Shown in pieces: positions 33,894 through 46,200 of a stretch of 64,000 bases of DNA. A program made the position numbers and the translations under genes. Numbering within the stretch: the stretch's first letter is position 1; each line of letters begins with the position of its first letter. Origin of the DNA: Bemisia tabaci. Taxonomy: Eukaryota > Arthropoda > Insecta > Hemiptera > Aleyrodidae. The DNA lies in contig NC_092801.1 in the NCBI RefSeq assembly GCF_918797505.1, positions 32,936,487 through 33,000,486 of the forward strand. The letters are read 5' to 3'. The notes beneath the pieces were generated by a model. That model ran no database searches. It worked only from the letters and a program-made list of their open reading frames with translations, and had not been told where the DNA came from.

Positions 33894-34367
33894 AATTTTA
33901 TTTTACTTTATGCTTGTTTATTTTTCACTTACTTTATTTTGCACCATTCTCTCCGCAAACCGACTTACGAGGTAGACCACGTCGTGACTGAAGATTTTTT
34001 ACATATGCTGATAAAAACTCGAAGTTTCTCTTGGATTGAAACGTTATGTATAATTGAATAAACAAATAAACACTCAAAAACTCACCAAATTTCGTTGCCA
34101 AGGTGAATTTCCGAAGTATCAAACAGATACAGATTCGACTGATACTTCGGAAATTCACCTTGGCAACGAAATTTGGTGAGTTTTTGAGTGTTTATTTGTT
34201 TATTCAATTATACATAACGTTTCAAACCAAGAGAAACTTCGAGTTTTTATCAGCATATGTAAAAAATCTTCAGTCACGACGTGGTCTACCTCGTAAGTCG
34301 GTTTGCGGAGAGAATGGTGCAAAATAAAGTAAGTGAAAAATAAACAAGCATAAAGTAAAATAAAATT

Positions 34368-34443
34368 ACGGGCAGTAACCAGGATCCGATCCCAGGACCT
34401 CCCGCCTGCGAGGCGAGCGCGCTACCGTTTGGCCACGCGGTAC
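34368..34443 (-). repeat. tRNA-like sequence (Ala-CGC-like), right palindrome arm
   Basis: Mirror copy of the unit in the left arm on the opposite strand, with the same A box, B box and CTCGCAG loop. Confidence 0.5.
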
Positions 34444-34679
34444 TGATAAGGAAGGGGAGCCTCTATCACATATGTTTACCTTGTGCCGCTAGCGCACGCG
34501 GTTTTTCCGCATCTTTAGCCCTTTTTTTGAGGGCTTTCCCGACCCCATTCGAAAAAACGAAAAAATACGGCATCCCTAAAATCATCTCTAGTATCTTCAT
34601 GCGAAATTTCAACTCGAAATTCCGGTTACACTTGGGAAGCTCCCCTTGTCAGTTTAAAAACAACGTATGTACCCTACAC

Positions 34680-34910
34680 TGTCGTGCTAAGGAAGAACGC
34701 CGTATGAACATTCAAGAGTTCCCAAATTTCCTTCGATATAATGTTTATTTTTGGGGAAATTTATGAATATTTTTCCTTTAAATTTTCAGAATCTTTAGGT
34801 AAAATTGCGAACTAAATTATCTGAAAATTGGGAGGAAAATATTCATAAATTTACCAGGAAATTTGGCAACGCCTGAAGGTTTATACAGCGTTTTTCCTTA
34901 TCACGGCAGT
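34680..34910. mobile_element. Hairpin MITE, GGAAGAACGCCGTATGAACATTC family, copy 1
   Basis: The left end is GTCGTGCTAAGGAAGAACGC; the right end is the inverse-type CAGCGTTTTTCCTTATCACGGCAG. The inner arms pair through GTTCCCAAATTTCC / AATTTGGCAACGCC and AAATTTTCAGAATC / TCTGAAAATT. Further copies are at 51774-52017 and 55516-55740. Confidence 0.75.
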
Positions 34911-34974
34911 GCGCACATAAGCGTTTTTAAGGGTGAGCCAGAAATGTTGGTCCCTGATTGCGAAATGAAGTCCA

Positions 34975-37900
34975 AATTTAATACCACACTCATGGTTTTC
35001 AATGCACTCGGAAAAAGTTGTTCTGATCAACATACTATTTGAAAATTCCTAGGAAATATTTTACAAGTTCATAAATGTAATGTTTTTTTATTATTAAGTG
35101 GTGACTTTTTTTCCCACTATTCAACTTGTTGAACTAAAAGATGAATTGTGTGATACTGACACAAAGACACAACAGTTTGATGGAAAGTTTGACAGAAAAT
35201 TACAAAAACATTTTTCGATCGACATTGGTCGAAGCTGTATCTTCGCGAACCAGAAGCTGACGAAAACACCCGAAATCCATTTAACAATATCACACAGCAA
35301 CAGCATCTGAATCAAATTTTGCTGCGTTCATTTTTACATTCAACTTTTTGTCCACTGTTGTCAGATGAATCATTGAATAGTGTGAATTGGGCTTCAGAAG
35401 AATAAATGAAAACAGTTCTGTGATAACCTCGAAAGTTATTTAATTTTAAAACTTAATAAGTTATAAAATTTCAGTCTTACTTTAGCGTATGGTTAACGAC
35501 TATTGGCTAGGTTGAAAGCGATCAATTACTATACAGAATTGAAATTCACTCATCAAAGACTTGAAGGACCATAAAAGGGTCATGATTTTTAAATACCTAA
35601 TTAATTTTTACAAACAATTAAACAACTTGCAGTTATGGCAATCAACACTCAAACGACATCTGAACAAAAAAATTCACGATTACAACATTCAATCAGTATT
35701 AAATACTCAACATAGGTGAAAATGATTTATATGCACACAACATTTTACTTCAATCAATAATATAAAAAGGATTGGTGCCTTCAAAATTGTCGAATTTATG
35801 TCGAGAATGTAGACCTGAGCTTTTCATTTTCTTTCTAGCCTGTGTTGATTATCCCCTTCCCTAAAAATACTGAAGACATTTCCCACTGAAGTTAAAGACT
35901 CTTATCTGTGTTGCAACATGTCAGAATTTTGATGGATTTTACCATTTAGCGATGATTTGTATTCTCTATCGAAATAATTGTCATTTTGAAGTTCTTATTT
36001 CATGTTTTTCTCGCAGGCATTATTGATAAATAGACACACAAGCAGTATGAAAAACTAAGCACATTCTTTATGGTAGTTTTTTGCTTCACTTCCATCATTT
36101 GGTTATTAAGTACTGGAAAAATTTGCATAACCTTAATTTTTCAACAAATTTTCCTGATTTTCCAATGTTGGAGACTTTGAAAGGCCTGGATAAACTTGAG
36201 TACGTGCTTTTTTGTGACAATTTTTTGCGAGGCAATTTATGTTGACTGTTTTAGTAAGAAAAATCAAAATAAATGTAGCCGAATTGAATATTGCGTGGAT
36301 ACACTTGAGTACATGCTTTTTTGTGACAATTTTGCATTCTTACATTGTTGCTGAACGACTTTGGCCAATTGTAAGCGATGTTGATTTTTAGCATAAATTT
36401 TTAAAATGATTCTTAGCATGATTATTGGAGAAGGTATCAAACTTTGAATTTACTAATTTTTCTACACATAATTTTCAGCTTCAATTGACAAAAATAGGCA
36501 ATATATCCTTTTCTTTCAGTTTTTACAGATGCAGGCAGGTACACTTAAATCTTAAAACACAGAATTAGATGTTTGAAAGTTGAAAACGGCAGCAAAAACA
36601 ATTACATTAAAATGAATTTTACCAAAAATCAGGGTTCCCTCCTCATGATTTTCTTTAAAATTGATTCCAATTCTGAGCAAAAGAGAGAAATTAGATCTTC
36701 TCATAAAATTTAAAAGTTCAAAACCACTTAAAACAACTAAGAAACATCTTACAGAATATCCAGATATTAAAAGGTTTGAAGAAGTTTTCAGTTTTGTACA
36801 AGAATTGTTTTGATTTTTTTGTGACAACTAGATAATTAAAATCAGTGCAGTGTGAAAGGGATATGGTCAAATTTTATCCATAAATTTAGTTAATGACAAA
36901 AGCACAGGCAAAAAGATGAAAAGATCTTGATCATCACTAAAAACACTAAATTGCTTTCAAAACTATAGACGATTAAACTTGTGCTGTTACTTTACACTAA
37001 TGCTTGGCATACTCATGTTAAAAGGTGGGTAGTTGAATTAAGTATAACATTTTTTAAGATCAACACTAATTCTTGCTTAAAAATAACCCATAGACTTGAC
37101 GGCACATAACAATTAGAGGAAATCTGTGTCATGAAAGTACTCAATTTTTCTTTTATGATTATAGAATTTTCGCAAACGGAAATTAAGTGATCTCTGTCAT
37201 GGTCGATGGCTGCTTCTCCACAAATGCAAAAATTCAATGACTGACTGACTTAAGATCAAAATTACTTGCAGGGAACTTTTGGTCATTTTCGTTTTGTTAC
37301 ACGGAGAGAAAAAAATCATGGCTGTAGTATAGTGAGCTTGATTCGTTGATGTGTTGTGTTTTACGATAGTACTTATAAACTTTAATGCTAGTAGGACCTG
37401 TGAAAACACTGAATGATTTTTCATATGATCTTATTCCATGAAAATTGATGGATAATAAAGCAAATGCATAATTTTGAAGACCATTCACCTCTAAGATTTC
37501 TATCAAAGTATGGCTTCAATGCAGCACAGTGGTTTTTGACTTAGTATACGTAATTAATAAAGTTAAGCGGAGATTTGAGAGTGGCATAACACTGAGAGCA
37601 AAATATGGCACATTCAGCAAATTATCACCTTAATTTTAAAGGGATGAGAAATCCATCTGGCTCTAAAACCTTTTGTAACAAAGCCTTTGGAACATGGAAG
37701 TTGAAATTTTCAATTAAGTATCACGAAAATGTTTACAAGATAAAAAATGTCGTTTCATTGATGTCTTCAGGCACTTACATTCAACAGCCAGTCTAAAAGA
37801 AGTTGGTGTGCTATAGAGGTGTAAAAAACACTTTGGGCATCTGTTTTGAGCCACCAATATACGTTAACTTAAATAAAATATATTTTAAAATAACCCTTGC

Positions 37901-40242
37901 ATGTTTCATTGAGAGTTGTGATAGACAAAATCTTAACCCTTTGATATGAAAATAACGTTGAAAAAATAATCATTCAAGTTCAAGAATACGTAACTACGAA
38001 ACGATATTGAATCATGAGTCAACAGATCAGGGAAACATTGTTTCAGCTTAATACTGTGCTTATTCAAGAAATAGAAGTTGAGGCTGTGTTTGTAGTGAGA
38101 ATACAGGGCTACGATACGACTTTAGTTTTCACATTAATGAGGTGTTTTAAAATAATTAAAAATTGCCACCTGAAGATACTTTTTTGAAATGTTTAGGGAG
38201 TTGTTTGTCAAATCAGATGGAAATCGTTGATGTATAAACATACTCAAGCTTTATAATTTACAGAACTATAATGAATGTTACTGAGAGGAGTAAACCTTGA
38301 GAGACGAAGTAAAGTCGGGTTTGGACAGTTTCAACCAGAATCAACCTGACAACATTAAACGTTGCCTGCTTCCTTTTGAAATGAAGAAAAAATATTTAAT
38401 CAACACAGCAAATGTCTGATGTTACCAATCAACAGTGAAATTCAACTCGTACAGTCAGCGTCCAACACATGAATTGAGTCACCATCACACGCAGGCAAAT
38501 ATTTGATTAACCAGACTCCAATTGCATGAATTGAATTTTACTATTATACATAACAGCTTCTGGTGTAGAACTAAGTTCGTGTGTTGAGGAAGTTTTATTT
38601 CTTCGAGAATATTTTCTCTTTGAAACGAAAATCTGAGCAACCTAATACTATACCTTGAAATTTTACAAGCATAATGTTTGTGATCTTCATAGAGTTTGAA
38701 GAGAGTTTCAAGGTTTTATGTCTCCTGATTTTTGCTGATGGAAATAAACAAGAGAGGTGATTGGAAAATGCATTTTGACTGGTCCCGGTTGAAAAATTCT
38801 GTTTGATATAGACTTAATTTTTAAGAGAATACATTCAATCATCCTCCTTTGCTCTATTTTCTTTAACTGATTTCTTCCATCTCTTCGAGATCATCGCATC
38901 AACGATTTTAACAAAATAGAGAGGGATTGACATTGCTTTTCGAGGGGACTAATCCCTGAAAAAAATACAAAAAATACACCTTAAAATACGCAAATTGATG
39001 GCTATTGCTTCAACAGTGATAACTTTTCATTCATACCTCCTTTTTCTTTTTCCGTACTCATTTTTTTTTCCTACTCATCTCAGAGTGCTTCAAAATACGG
39101 AAAAAATAAAGTTACAGCAAGAGTTCAGGATTTTCGATTCAAGGTCCATCTTCAGCACTTCAGAGAGCGATTCAACAATTGATCGATCGATTCACAACTT
39201 CTGAAATTCAGGACATTAGAATGAGGACTTCCAATTCTGACATCATCTTGCAGTGCTTCAGGTATTGGTGCAGAAGATTTAACAGAGAAGCACTTTAAGA
39301 TTACGCTGGAAAAACGCTAACGGTAGCTATGTGTATCCGCCTAAGTATCTACTAACCAGGACGTGTAATATGCTTATTCTAAGGCTTACAGATTATTCTT
39401 GATGGATAAATGAATGAAAAAACTTTCAGAGTTGCACTAAAATGTTCTTCGTCAAATCTTGCGTACAAATACCTGATGTACAATATGTACATACGAATGT
39501 ACAATAACAATATGTGAATATTGAAGACTTTTGGAAAAATGTCTTACACTTTAGAAATTAGTCAATCGATCACTAATGAATTGTTCTAGAAAGTGCTACA
39601 GCGGTATTTTGAATATCTTTCCTCATTTGAAATTTTGCAAAGAATACAATGGCTCTACTGTTTTGGTCTAAAATCAACGTCCAACCTTTAAAAAACTCTT
39701 GATTCCAAACATAGCTCATTGAACTAGATTTTGCAATAAAGGATCTCTATTTCTGGCTCATCTTGGAAACAACATTTTGGATGAGTCAGGAATATTCCTC
39801 ATTGCAAAATGTGATGGAATTTCTTGGTACAGATGTAGCGCACAATACATTATCAGGGTTGCCATTAACACTGATTAAAAATTAACATTTTGAATTTAAA
39901 ACTTGCCACCAAAAGTGGCGACCCTGTTCCTTGATTTGACCCTATTTCTGCAATTTGTTTGGAATTTTTCTAAGCTTGGAAGTTGATTTTAATTTGAGAA
40001 GAAACAAATAAAACGATACTTTTCCCAGTAAAATTTTATGGAGAAAAGGATGGTGAATTCATAACTCCCGAACTCTTGCTGGACCTCTATACTTTCTTCC
40101 ATGAAATTAACATAAAACGTTTGATGATTGTTCTTAAAACTAGCCCACCTATAACCACCGCCTGAACTCAAAGAAGCTTCCGGTGCTCGTGTGAAATACT
40201 TCGTACCTTAAAAAAGTGCAATTCAAGAGCCTAAAGACTCAA
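34975..40242. other. Long gene-free stretch between the BTB and CoA-transferase genes
   Basis: This A/T-rich single-copy-looking DNA has no exon I can support. The right part should contain the 3' UTR of the CoA-transferase gene; a minus-strand AATAAA (TTTATT at 38594-38599) is one possible end. A diverged GACT-type MITE lies at about 39722-39822. A 73-bp unit with ends CAGGGTTGCCA/TGGCGACCCTG lies at 39854-39926. Confidence 0.4.
39854..39926. repeat. 73-bp CAGGGTTGCCA..TGGCGACCCTG inverted-end unit
   Basis: Short inverted termini bracket an AT-rich core. The ends are the same as those of the repeat at 51191-51489 and the headpiece of 17681-17968. Confidence 0.5.
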
Positions 40243-43200
40243 CTAAGGGGCCGGCATGCACTTCAACCGCTCGAACGCAGCCTTTTCCAACGCTTCTCTG
40301 TGGCTGGGGTGGGCAACGTTGATTAAGGCATGAGCTCGCTGGCGTAAAGTTTTTCCAAACAAACTGGCAATTCCATTTTCTGTTACAACGTAGTGGACGT
40401 GAGCACGAGAAGTAACGACACCAGCACCTGTAAAAAATTTAGATGGATGGTTAAAAATTGAAACTTTCTGAAATTGGGGATTGAATCTCCTTGACAGTCA
40501 AAACATTCCAACACTAGAATAATTTTAGGTTGAATGGACAACAGAAGATTTGATATCTGTGAGAAGAGCACAGATGGGAAGAAAGAGGGCTCGTTAGGGG
40601 TGTTCAAACGAATTCTTGCCGGAACACTTTCGATATTGTATCTTATTGAAACTGGCGCAGTACCGACAGTGGCAATGATATCGACAACAGCCGGCCTTAT
40701 TGGATTTTTGAGAGCTCGCACTCAATGCATTGTTGCCCCGTGTGTCGGTTTATCAGATTGCCTAGCGCGGCAGCGTGTAAAATAGATGTACGAATGGCAA
40801 CAGCTTATTTTCGTCAGCTCCGAAAACTCTGATCGCTATCGGCATGAGCGCTCTTATCGTAACTTTTTCTTAACGGAACTGTTTCGGTAGCTTACTGACA
40901 ACCGATAGAACAGCCCTAGGCTGCATTGAAACAAAACAACATAAAATCACAAAAATATTGTGATATTCGGCATCACAATGTCTTAGCGTAAATAACGCTT
41001 GTGATACTTCGACAAGAAGGTGACAATTTTTTACCTACAAAATTCCCTATTCTTATCTAGTAGCATACCACTTTATTTGACTGACTAGAAAATGAAAAAT
41101 ATTTGAAGGACATTTGAAGGAAAACCTTACAACATTAATTTAGAGCTATTGATAAATATAAATTGAAGTTTTTACCTGGTTTGAGCATAGGAACGATTTT
41201 ACTATCACCAGTTTTAGCATTAACAGACTGTAGAGCAATGATTGGCTTTCCTTTGCCGTCGAGACCCTCAGCAGCTCCACGGATGAAGTCAACTTGTCCT
41301 CCGAAACCTGAGAATTAGAAATAACATTGATCATGAAACAGTAATGAGACTCAACGACACATTGAAATTAGGAAAAGCATCAAAAACTTGGGCTTGAAAG
41401 TTGCTCCTTCGTGGATAAAGAAATTATTTATTAGAATTTATGAGAGTATGTTGCCTTAAAATTCTATTCATCTTTAGTGAAAAGAAAAGAATAGGAAATT
41501 ACCTTGCATATTACTGACCACATGAACATTTGCGGCAATGAAGCCAGTTTTTTTCATTGAAATGAAAAAAAAAAGCATTGAAAGCTCTTCAATTTGTCTT
41601 AAATGAACATGTCTAAACGCAGAAGTTCCAGGTTTTTTGAGTTTTTTAATGTCAGATCGAATTTTTTGCTTCTATTCTTGTTAAGAGTTTTTCTGATGTC
41701 CTCTGATACATAGTACCAGTAATGAATCGTAGCTCGTGATAACCCACCGTTTCATGATGTGAACATAAATAACATGTGTAATTAATTTAGTTTTTAGTTT
41801 TAAATCGGTTTTTATCGTGAGACAAGGAGAAACCACGGAGTGATCAGAAGACCTGATGATGGAATACTCAGATCTTGAAATGACCATTGTCATTCAAAAA
41901 AGGAAAAAAAATTGGAAATCAGGAAGAAAAAGTAAAAATAAAAAATTTTTGTACAACATGAATCCTGATAAAAATGGTGAAACTTTCAAATTATGAATAT
42001 CAATATTTTCCCTCTTTCAGTTGATTCTTTGGCACACATTCAAAGTATTAATTCCAAAAGCGTTCCTGATGTTCATGATATCTGGTCAATGAAAGCTTTT
42101 CTGTTGTTCTGATGATTTGAAGATTCAAATAATTTATTCAAGAGGTCAATAATGGTGGCTTAGGTGCAATAGAATAAACTATAAGCTATTGAAGAGGAAA
42201 ATCCCACTTTCCGGTACGTTTTCCCTGAAATTTTTCATACCCTGATGAATCCTGTTTTTTTTCAATTCTCTTTGGTCCTAGACACTATGTTTTTCTTCTG
42301 GGTAGAGTCCTTTATGTTTTGGCGCGTATACGTAGTATACCGCCTTTGCGATGGTTTCGAACCCTGCTCGATACAATAACCGAGTCCCTTAGTTCCTTAC
42401 CGAAAAGTGACTACCGCGAACTTCTGAGATTTTCCAAAGCGTGTAAAAAGTTTATTTATCCGTCAATAATTATGATTTAAAGTTGTTTCTCATTTTGGGG
42501 CTCGCTAGTTTATGTGCAGTGAATACCAAGAGTCTACGTTACTTGGTTTTTTTAAAAAAAGCTTAAGAGTACGACGCGCTGATTTAAAATATGCATATAT
42601 AAGCGGAAGCAAGCGAACTGATTCGAGGATGGCTGACCAGTTCGGCACTCCTTGAATGAGAATTTCACTCACTCCGTTTTGTTCAAAACGTTGCTTTGAC
42701 ATATCTCCACACCACTGTTATCCTTTTCAAAAGTTGGTACTCCTTGCTCTGATAGCCGGGGCCAGCAGGATAGTGGTAAGTGCAATCTGTGATGAGCCTC
42801 GAGACTCATTAGACCATTTGCTAAACCTGGCTCATACAGGAGTCCACTCAGCCCTCTCGTCCCCACGCTCCTGATCACTGCGTCGGCGTCACGAAGAACA
42901 ATGGGCCTTGGGCCGCCTTGGGTCCCAGCGCGGCCGATACCCGTACCCCAATTACTCACGCTTCATTAACTATTTCACCGTCACGCTAGGATTTGTCCAA
43001 TTTTCAAAAAAAATTGTTTCGCGTGTATTTAGCAATTTTTTCCTTACTCTCCGTTAAAACACAAATAAAAAGAGACCTCATTCATAAAAATCGGCCGAAT
43101 AGAAGAGAAGTTACAGTAATGGAAATCCGAAGAAATCAACAAAACCTCGACTTCTCGATACGAAAAATAAAATCAAGGGGAAAAAAAGAAAGTATAAATT

Positions 43201-46200
43201 ACAATTAAATATAATTGACCTCAGAATTTGACAAGCAATTCATTTATATACCTAACGCTGAAAAAACTGGGAGAAATTACAAAAAATTCGCCTCTTGCAA
43301 GGGGCTTCTTTGTAAGAATTTTGACCTGAAGACAACGGTCGAATAACAGCAGTACTCCATACAATACACGGTGTGCCTGAACGAGTTAAACATTTTTTAT
43401 ACGTCCAAATCGAAAAATCGTTATATTTTTAACTACAATGTCTCTTGAATCGTTTAAGCCAAAAAAAAAAAAAAATTCCGTCGAGATTCTGGAACGCAAA
43501 GGCGCTTTAAAAGTATTCTGGGGCTATAATAGCTAAATCACCGGTAGTAAATCCCGTTATATTATTAAAAAGAAATTGACTCCATAGTTTAATTCCTTAG
43601 TTTCTTGAATACGATTATTTTAAGAACTTAAACATTTATACCACCAATTTTAGACATGGGGTGATTTCCTGAGAGCCGATAATATCACGAATTTCTCATA
43701 GAACCCTTCAACAGTGGCTTGCTTTTTTGGCAGCCGATTCGGCCATCGAACCGGAGTTTAAATGGAAGCTGAAAATAACCCAAAGCTCTGAGAAAAATTT
43801 TGAGATGAGTATAAGAACGGTTTGTTGTAAGTAACGAGGAGAGGCGGGCAAAGCGGCTAAAATCCGATCTAATTTTTACAGTTTTTCTGTTGAATTAATG
43901 TTGCTGCGGGCTTCTGACTGTGTCCACACATAGTTTCTGTTCAGCATATCGATACATAAGTATTTACACACGTAGAATCTAATTTTCACGTCGGGGAGTC
44001 GACATATTTTGATTTTTTCGATTTTATACGGAAAATTGATGGTTTTTCGGGATTGAAATTATTATTGTTTCATGAAAAATAAATGCACCCAAAATGACTA
44101 TAGCATATTGATTTTTACACATTTGCACTCACGAAATTGGTTGGTAAATTCAACGAGTGGGTGCATCGACCTGGTATATCAAGTTTCTGCAATTTTTTAC
44201 GGCAAATCAGTAGATTTTCGGGATGTAGATTGCTTACTTTCAATTCATGAATGAATAAAGCAACGACATGGTTGAACTTCTTTGCATGGAAAGACGTTTA
44301 AAATAACAAAATCAAGACGTCTTTAATGCAATTGCATTTATATCGAGTCAATTTCTTTTCAATAATATAACGGGATTTTTACTACCGGTGATTTGGGTAT
44401 TTTAGCCCCAGAATACCTTTAAATCGACTTTATCTTCTAGGAGTTCGACAGAATTTTTCCTTTCTTCGCTTAAATTATTCCGTTGCACTTTTCTTCGAGA
44501 ATCTGATAAGATTTTGCTTGAGGCAGATCAAAAAACTTAAATTCGATCGAATAGCTTTCTACATTCACAATACACGGTCTCGTCAAGGTGCGTCTTTGAC
44601 CTCGCAGTGTTGGATCGTGAATTCTCTTGTTAGTCTGTTTGCCTGTTTTGAAATCTCTGTAAATGAAAACTAAAGGGGTTGATATGTGCGAGTTAATGAC
44701 GCGCCTTATCAACACATTGTGTTGGAGTTCACTGCTTGTTTTTTTTTCTTTGACAGTTCATGAAGGTAGTTATCAAGTTAGTTGGATTGTCACTGTGCAG
44801 CAATATAACAAGGAAAAAACTGCAGGGACAGGAAAAAGGCACAAAAAAATTGTGTACAAACCAGAGAACATCCTCGTCCCGATGGAATCAGAACAAACTT
44901 GACCAGTCAGATCTACTTCTATTGCTGAATTGATGGCTGTCATCTTCGGGTGCTGGGCGATGATTGCCGTTGAGTTGGTGTAATTAACAACTCTCATTTC
45001 TGAGAAATTAATCAATAGTAAATAATTAGATAATAATTTATACTACACCTAGACACTCAAGTAAAAGTAACTTTAACTTTTTCTCCCAGTTCTTATGTAG
45101 AATAGAGAGTATTTTTTCACCCCTCAGGATTGGGTAGTTCAGAGTTCAAAACAGCTATTGATAGGACGACTGATTTGGCCAAAAACAATTCTGAGTGGAT
45201 TGGGTTTACTGACATTCTTATTCCTGTTTGTAAAACTTTTTAGAACCAGCGTTTATTTATTGGAATTTGTAATTCTAATTTGTTACCGTATTTTACACAA
45301 CGTTTTGTTAGCAGTGTGGTCTTCAGTGTTGCTTGGTCAGGGCTTACTTTTTGTGCCTCTCACCTAAGTGTTTTTATTCTTTTCATAATTTTGAACAGAT
45401 TTTTGCTAATGCTATTGATGAAGGATCTGCAGGAGCCTCAAAATGCATCTAGCACCATTTACTTTATTATTATTTTATTTACTTATTTCAACTTATTTTA
45501 TTAGGGTAAATTGAGTTTTTTTACACTAACTTCTTTCTTTTAAATCTTAATCCCTCATTGTTTTTTGGTCTCTTTTTTACGGTTTTGACTTGTCATTTTC
45601 TTTTATGAGCCAAAAATTACTACATAAGAGTATATTTACTGATACAAAACAAGAAACCTAATTTAAAGGAAAGTCAAAGTAAGAGACATTTTTACCTCTA
45701 TTCAAATGCAATGAAATATTTGATAAAAATCAGCAATTCTACCAGCCGCAAGTTGATACATTTTACACTTTTGATAGATGGAGTTACTTAAAAAGAAAAT
45801 AAGATCTCTAATGTTCATTTAAATTTTTTGACAATAGTATTGGGTACTTTTATTGAGCAATAATATCTGCAAGCCCTTTTTTGGCGCTTTCGTTTTAAGA
45901 CTATCTTTTTTCTTGGGGGGGGGGGGGGGGCATTCAGGAAAGCAGTAGAACTGAACTTCCGTGTTCAGGAAAAGTGTTGGATCCACATTTGAAAGTTCTC
46001 AAATTTCTGCTGGTAAAATGTATAATTTCCAAAAAAGCTTGTGCATTAATTTTTTTTTTTTTTTTTTTTTTTTTAGAAACCAGGGCTTTAATGCGCAAAA
46101 CCACTGATATTAAACTTGAAATTTCTTTTAGATAGGTTTATCTGGTGTACTGCCTGAAGAGATAATGACAAAACTTACCAAGGAATGGGTTATTGTCAAC

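Larger units (their letters stand above)
33613..34648. mobile_element. Near-perfect 1,036-bp palindrome, 509-bp arms, 18-bp spacer
   Basis: The left arm 33613-34121 (opens CAAGGGGAGCTTCCCAAG) and right arm 34140-34648 (closes CTTGGGAAGCTCCCCTTG) are inverse copies. Only isolated mismatches were noticed, for example around 33790 and 34038. Each arm holds a tRNA-like unit. The left flank ends with a GACT-type MITE fragment (ACATTTTGCAATAAGGAAGAG..TCTGGCTCA), and AAAAACAACGTATGT follows on the right. The palindrome therefore appears to interrupt an older GACTGCATTTTGCAA-family element. Open frames inside are mirror images and not genes. Confidence 0.92.

Noticed and set aside
33934..34327. Two nearly identical 74-residue open frames on opposite strands
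   Set aside because: They are mirror images created by the 1-kb palindrome and have no domain or splice context.
42505..42959. 96-residue minus-strand frame and overlapping plus frame in CoA-transferase intron 7
   Set aside because: No domain, splice or start context was recognisable; the GC-richer composition alone may keep both frames open.
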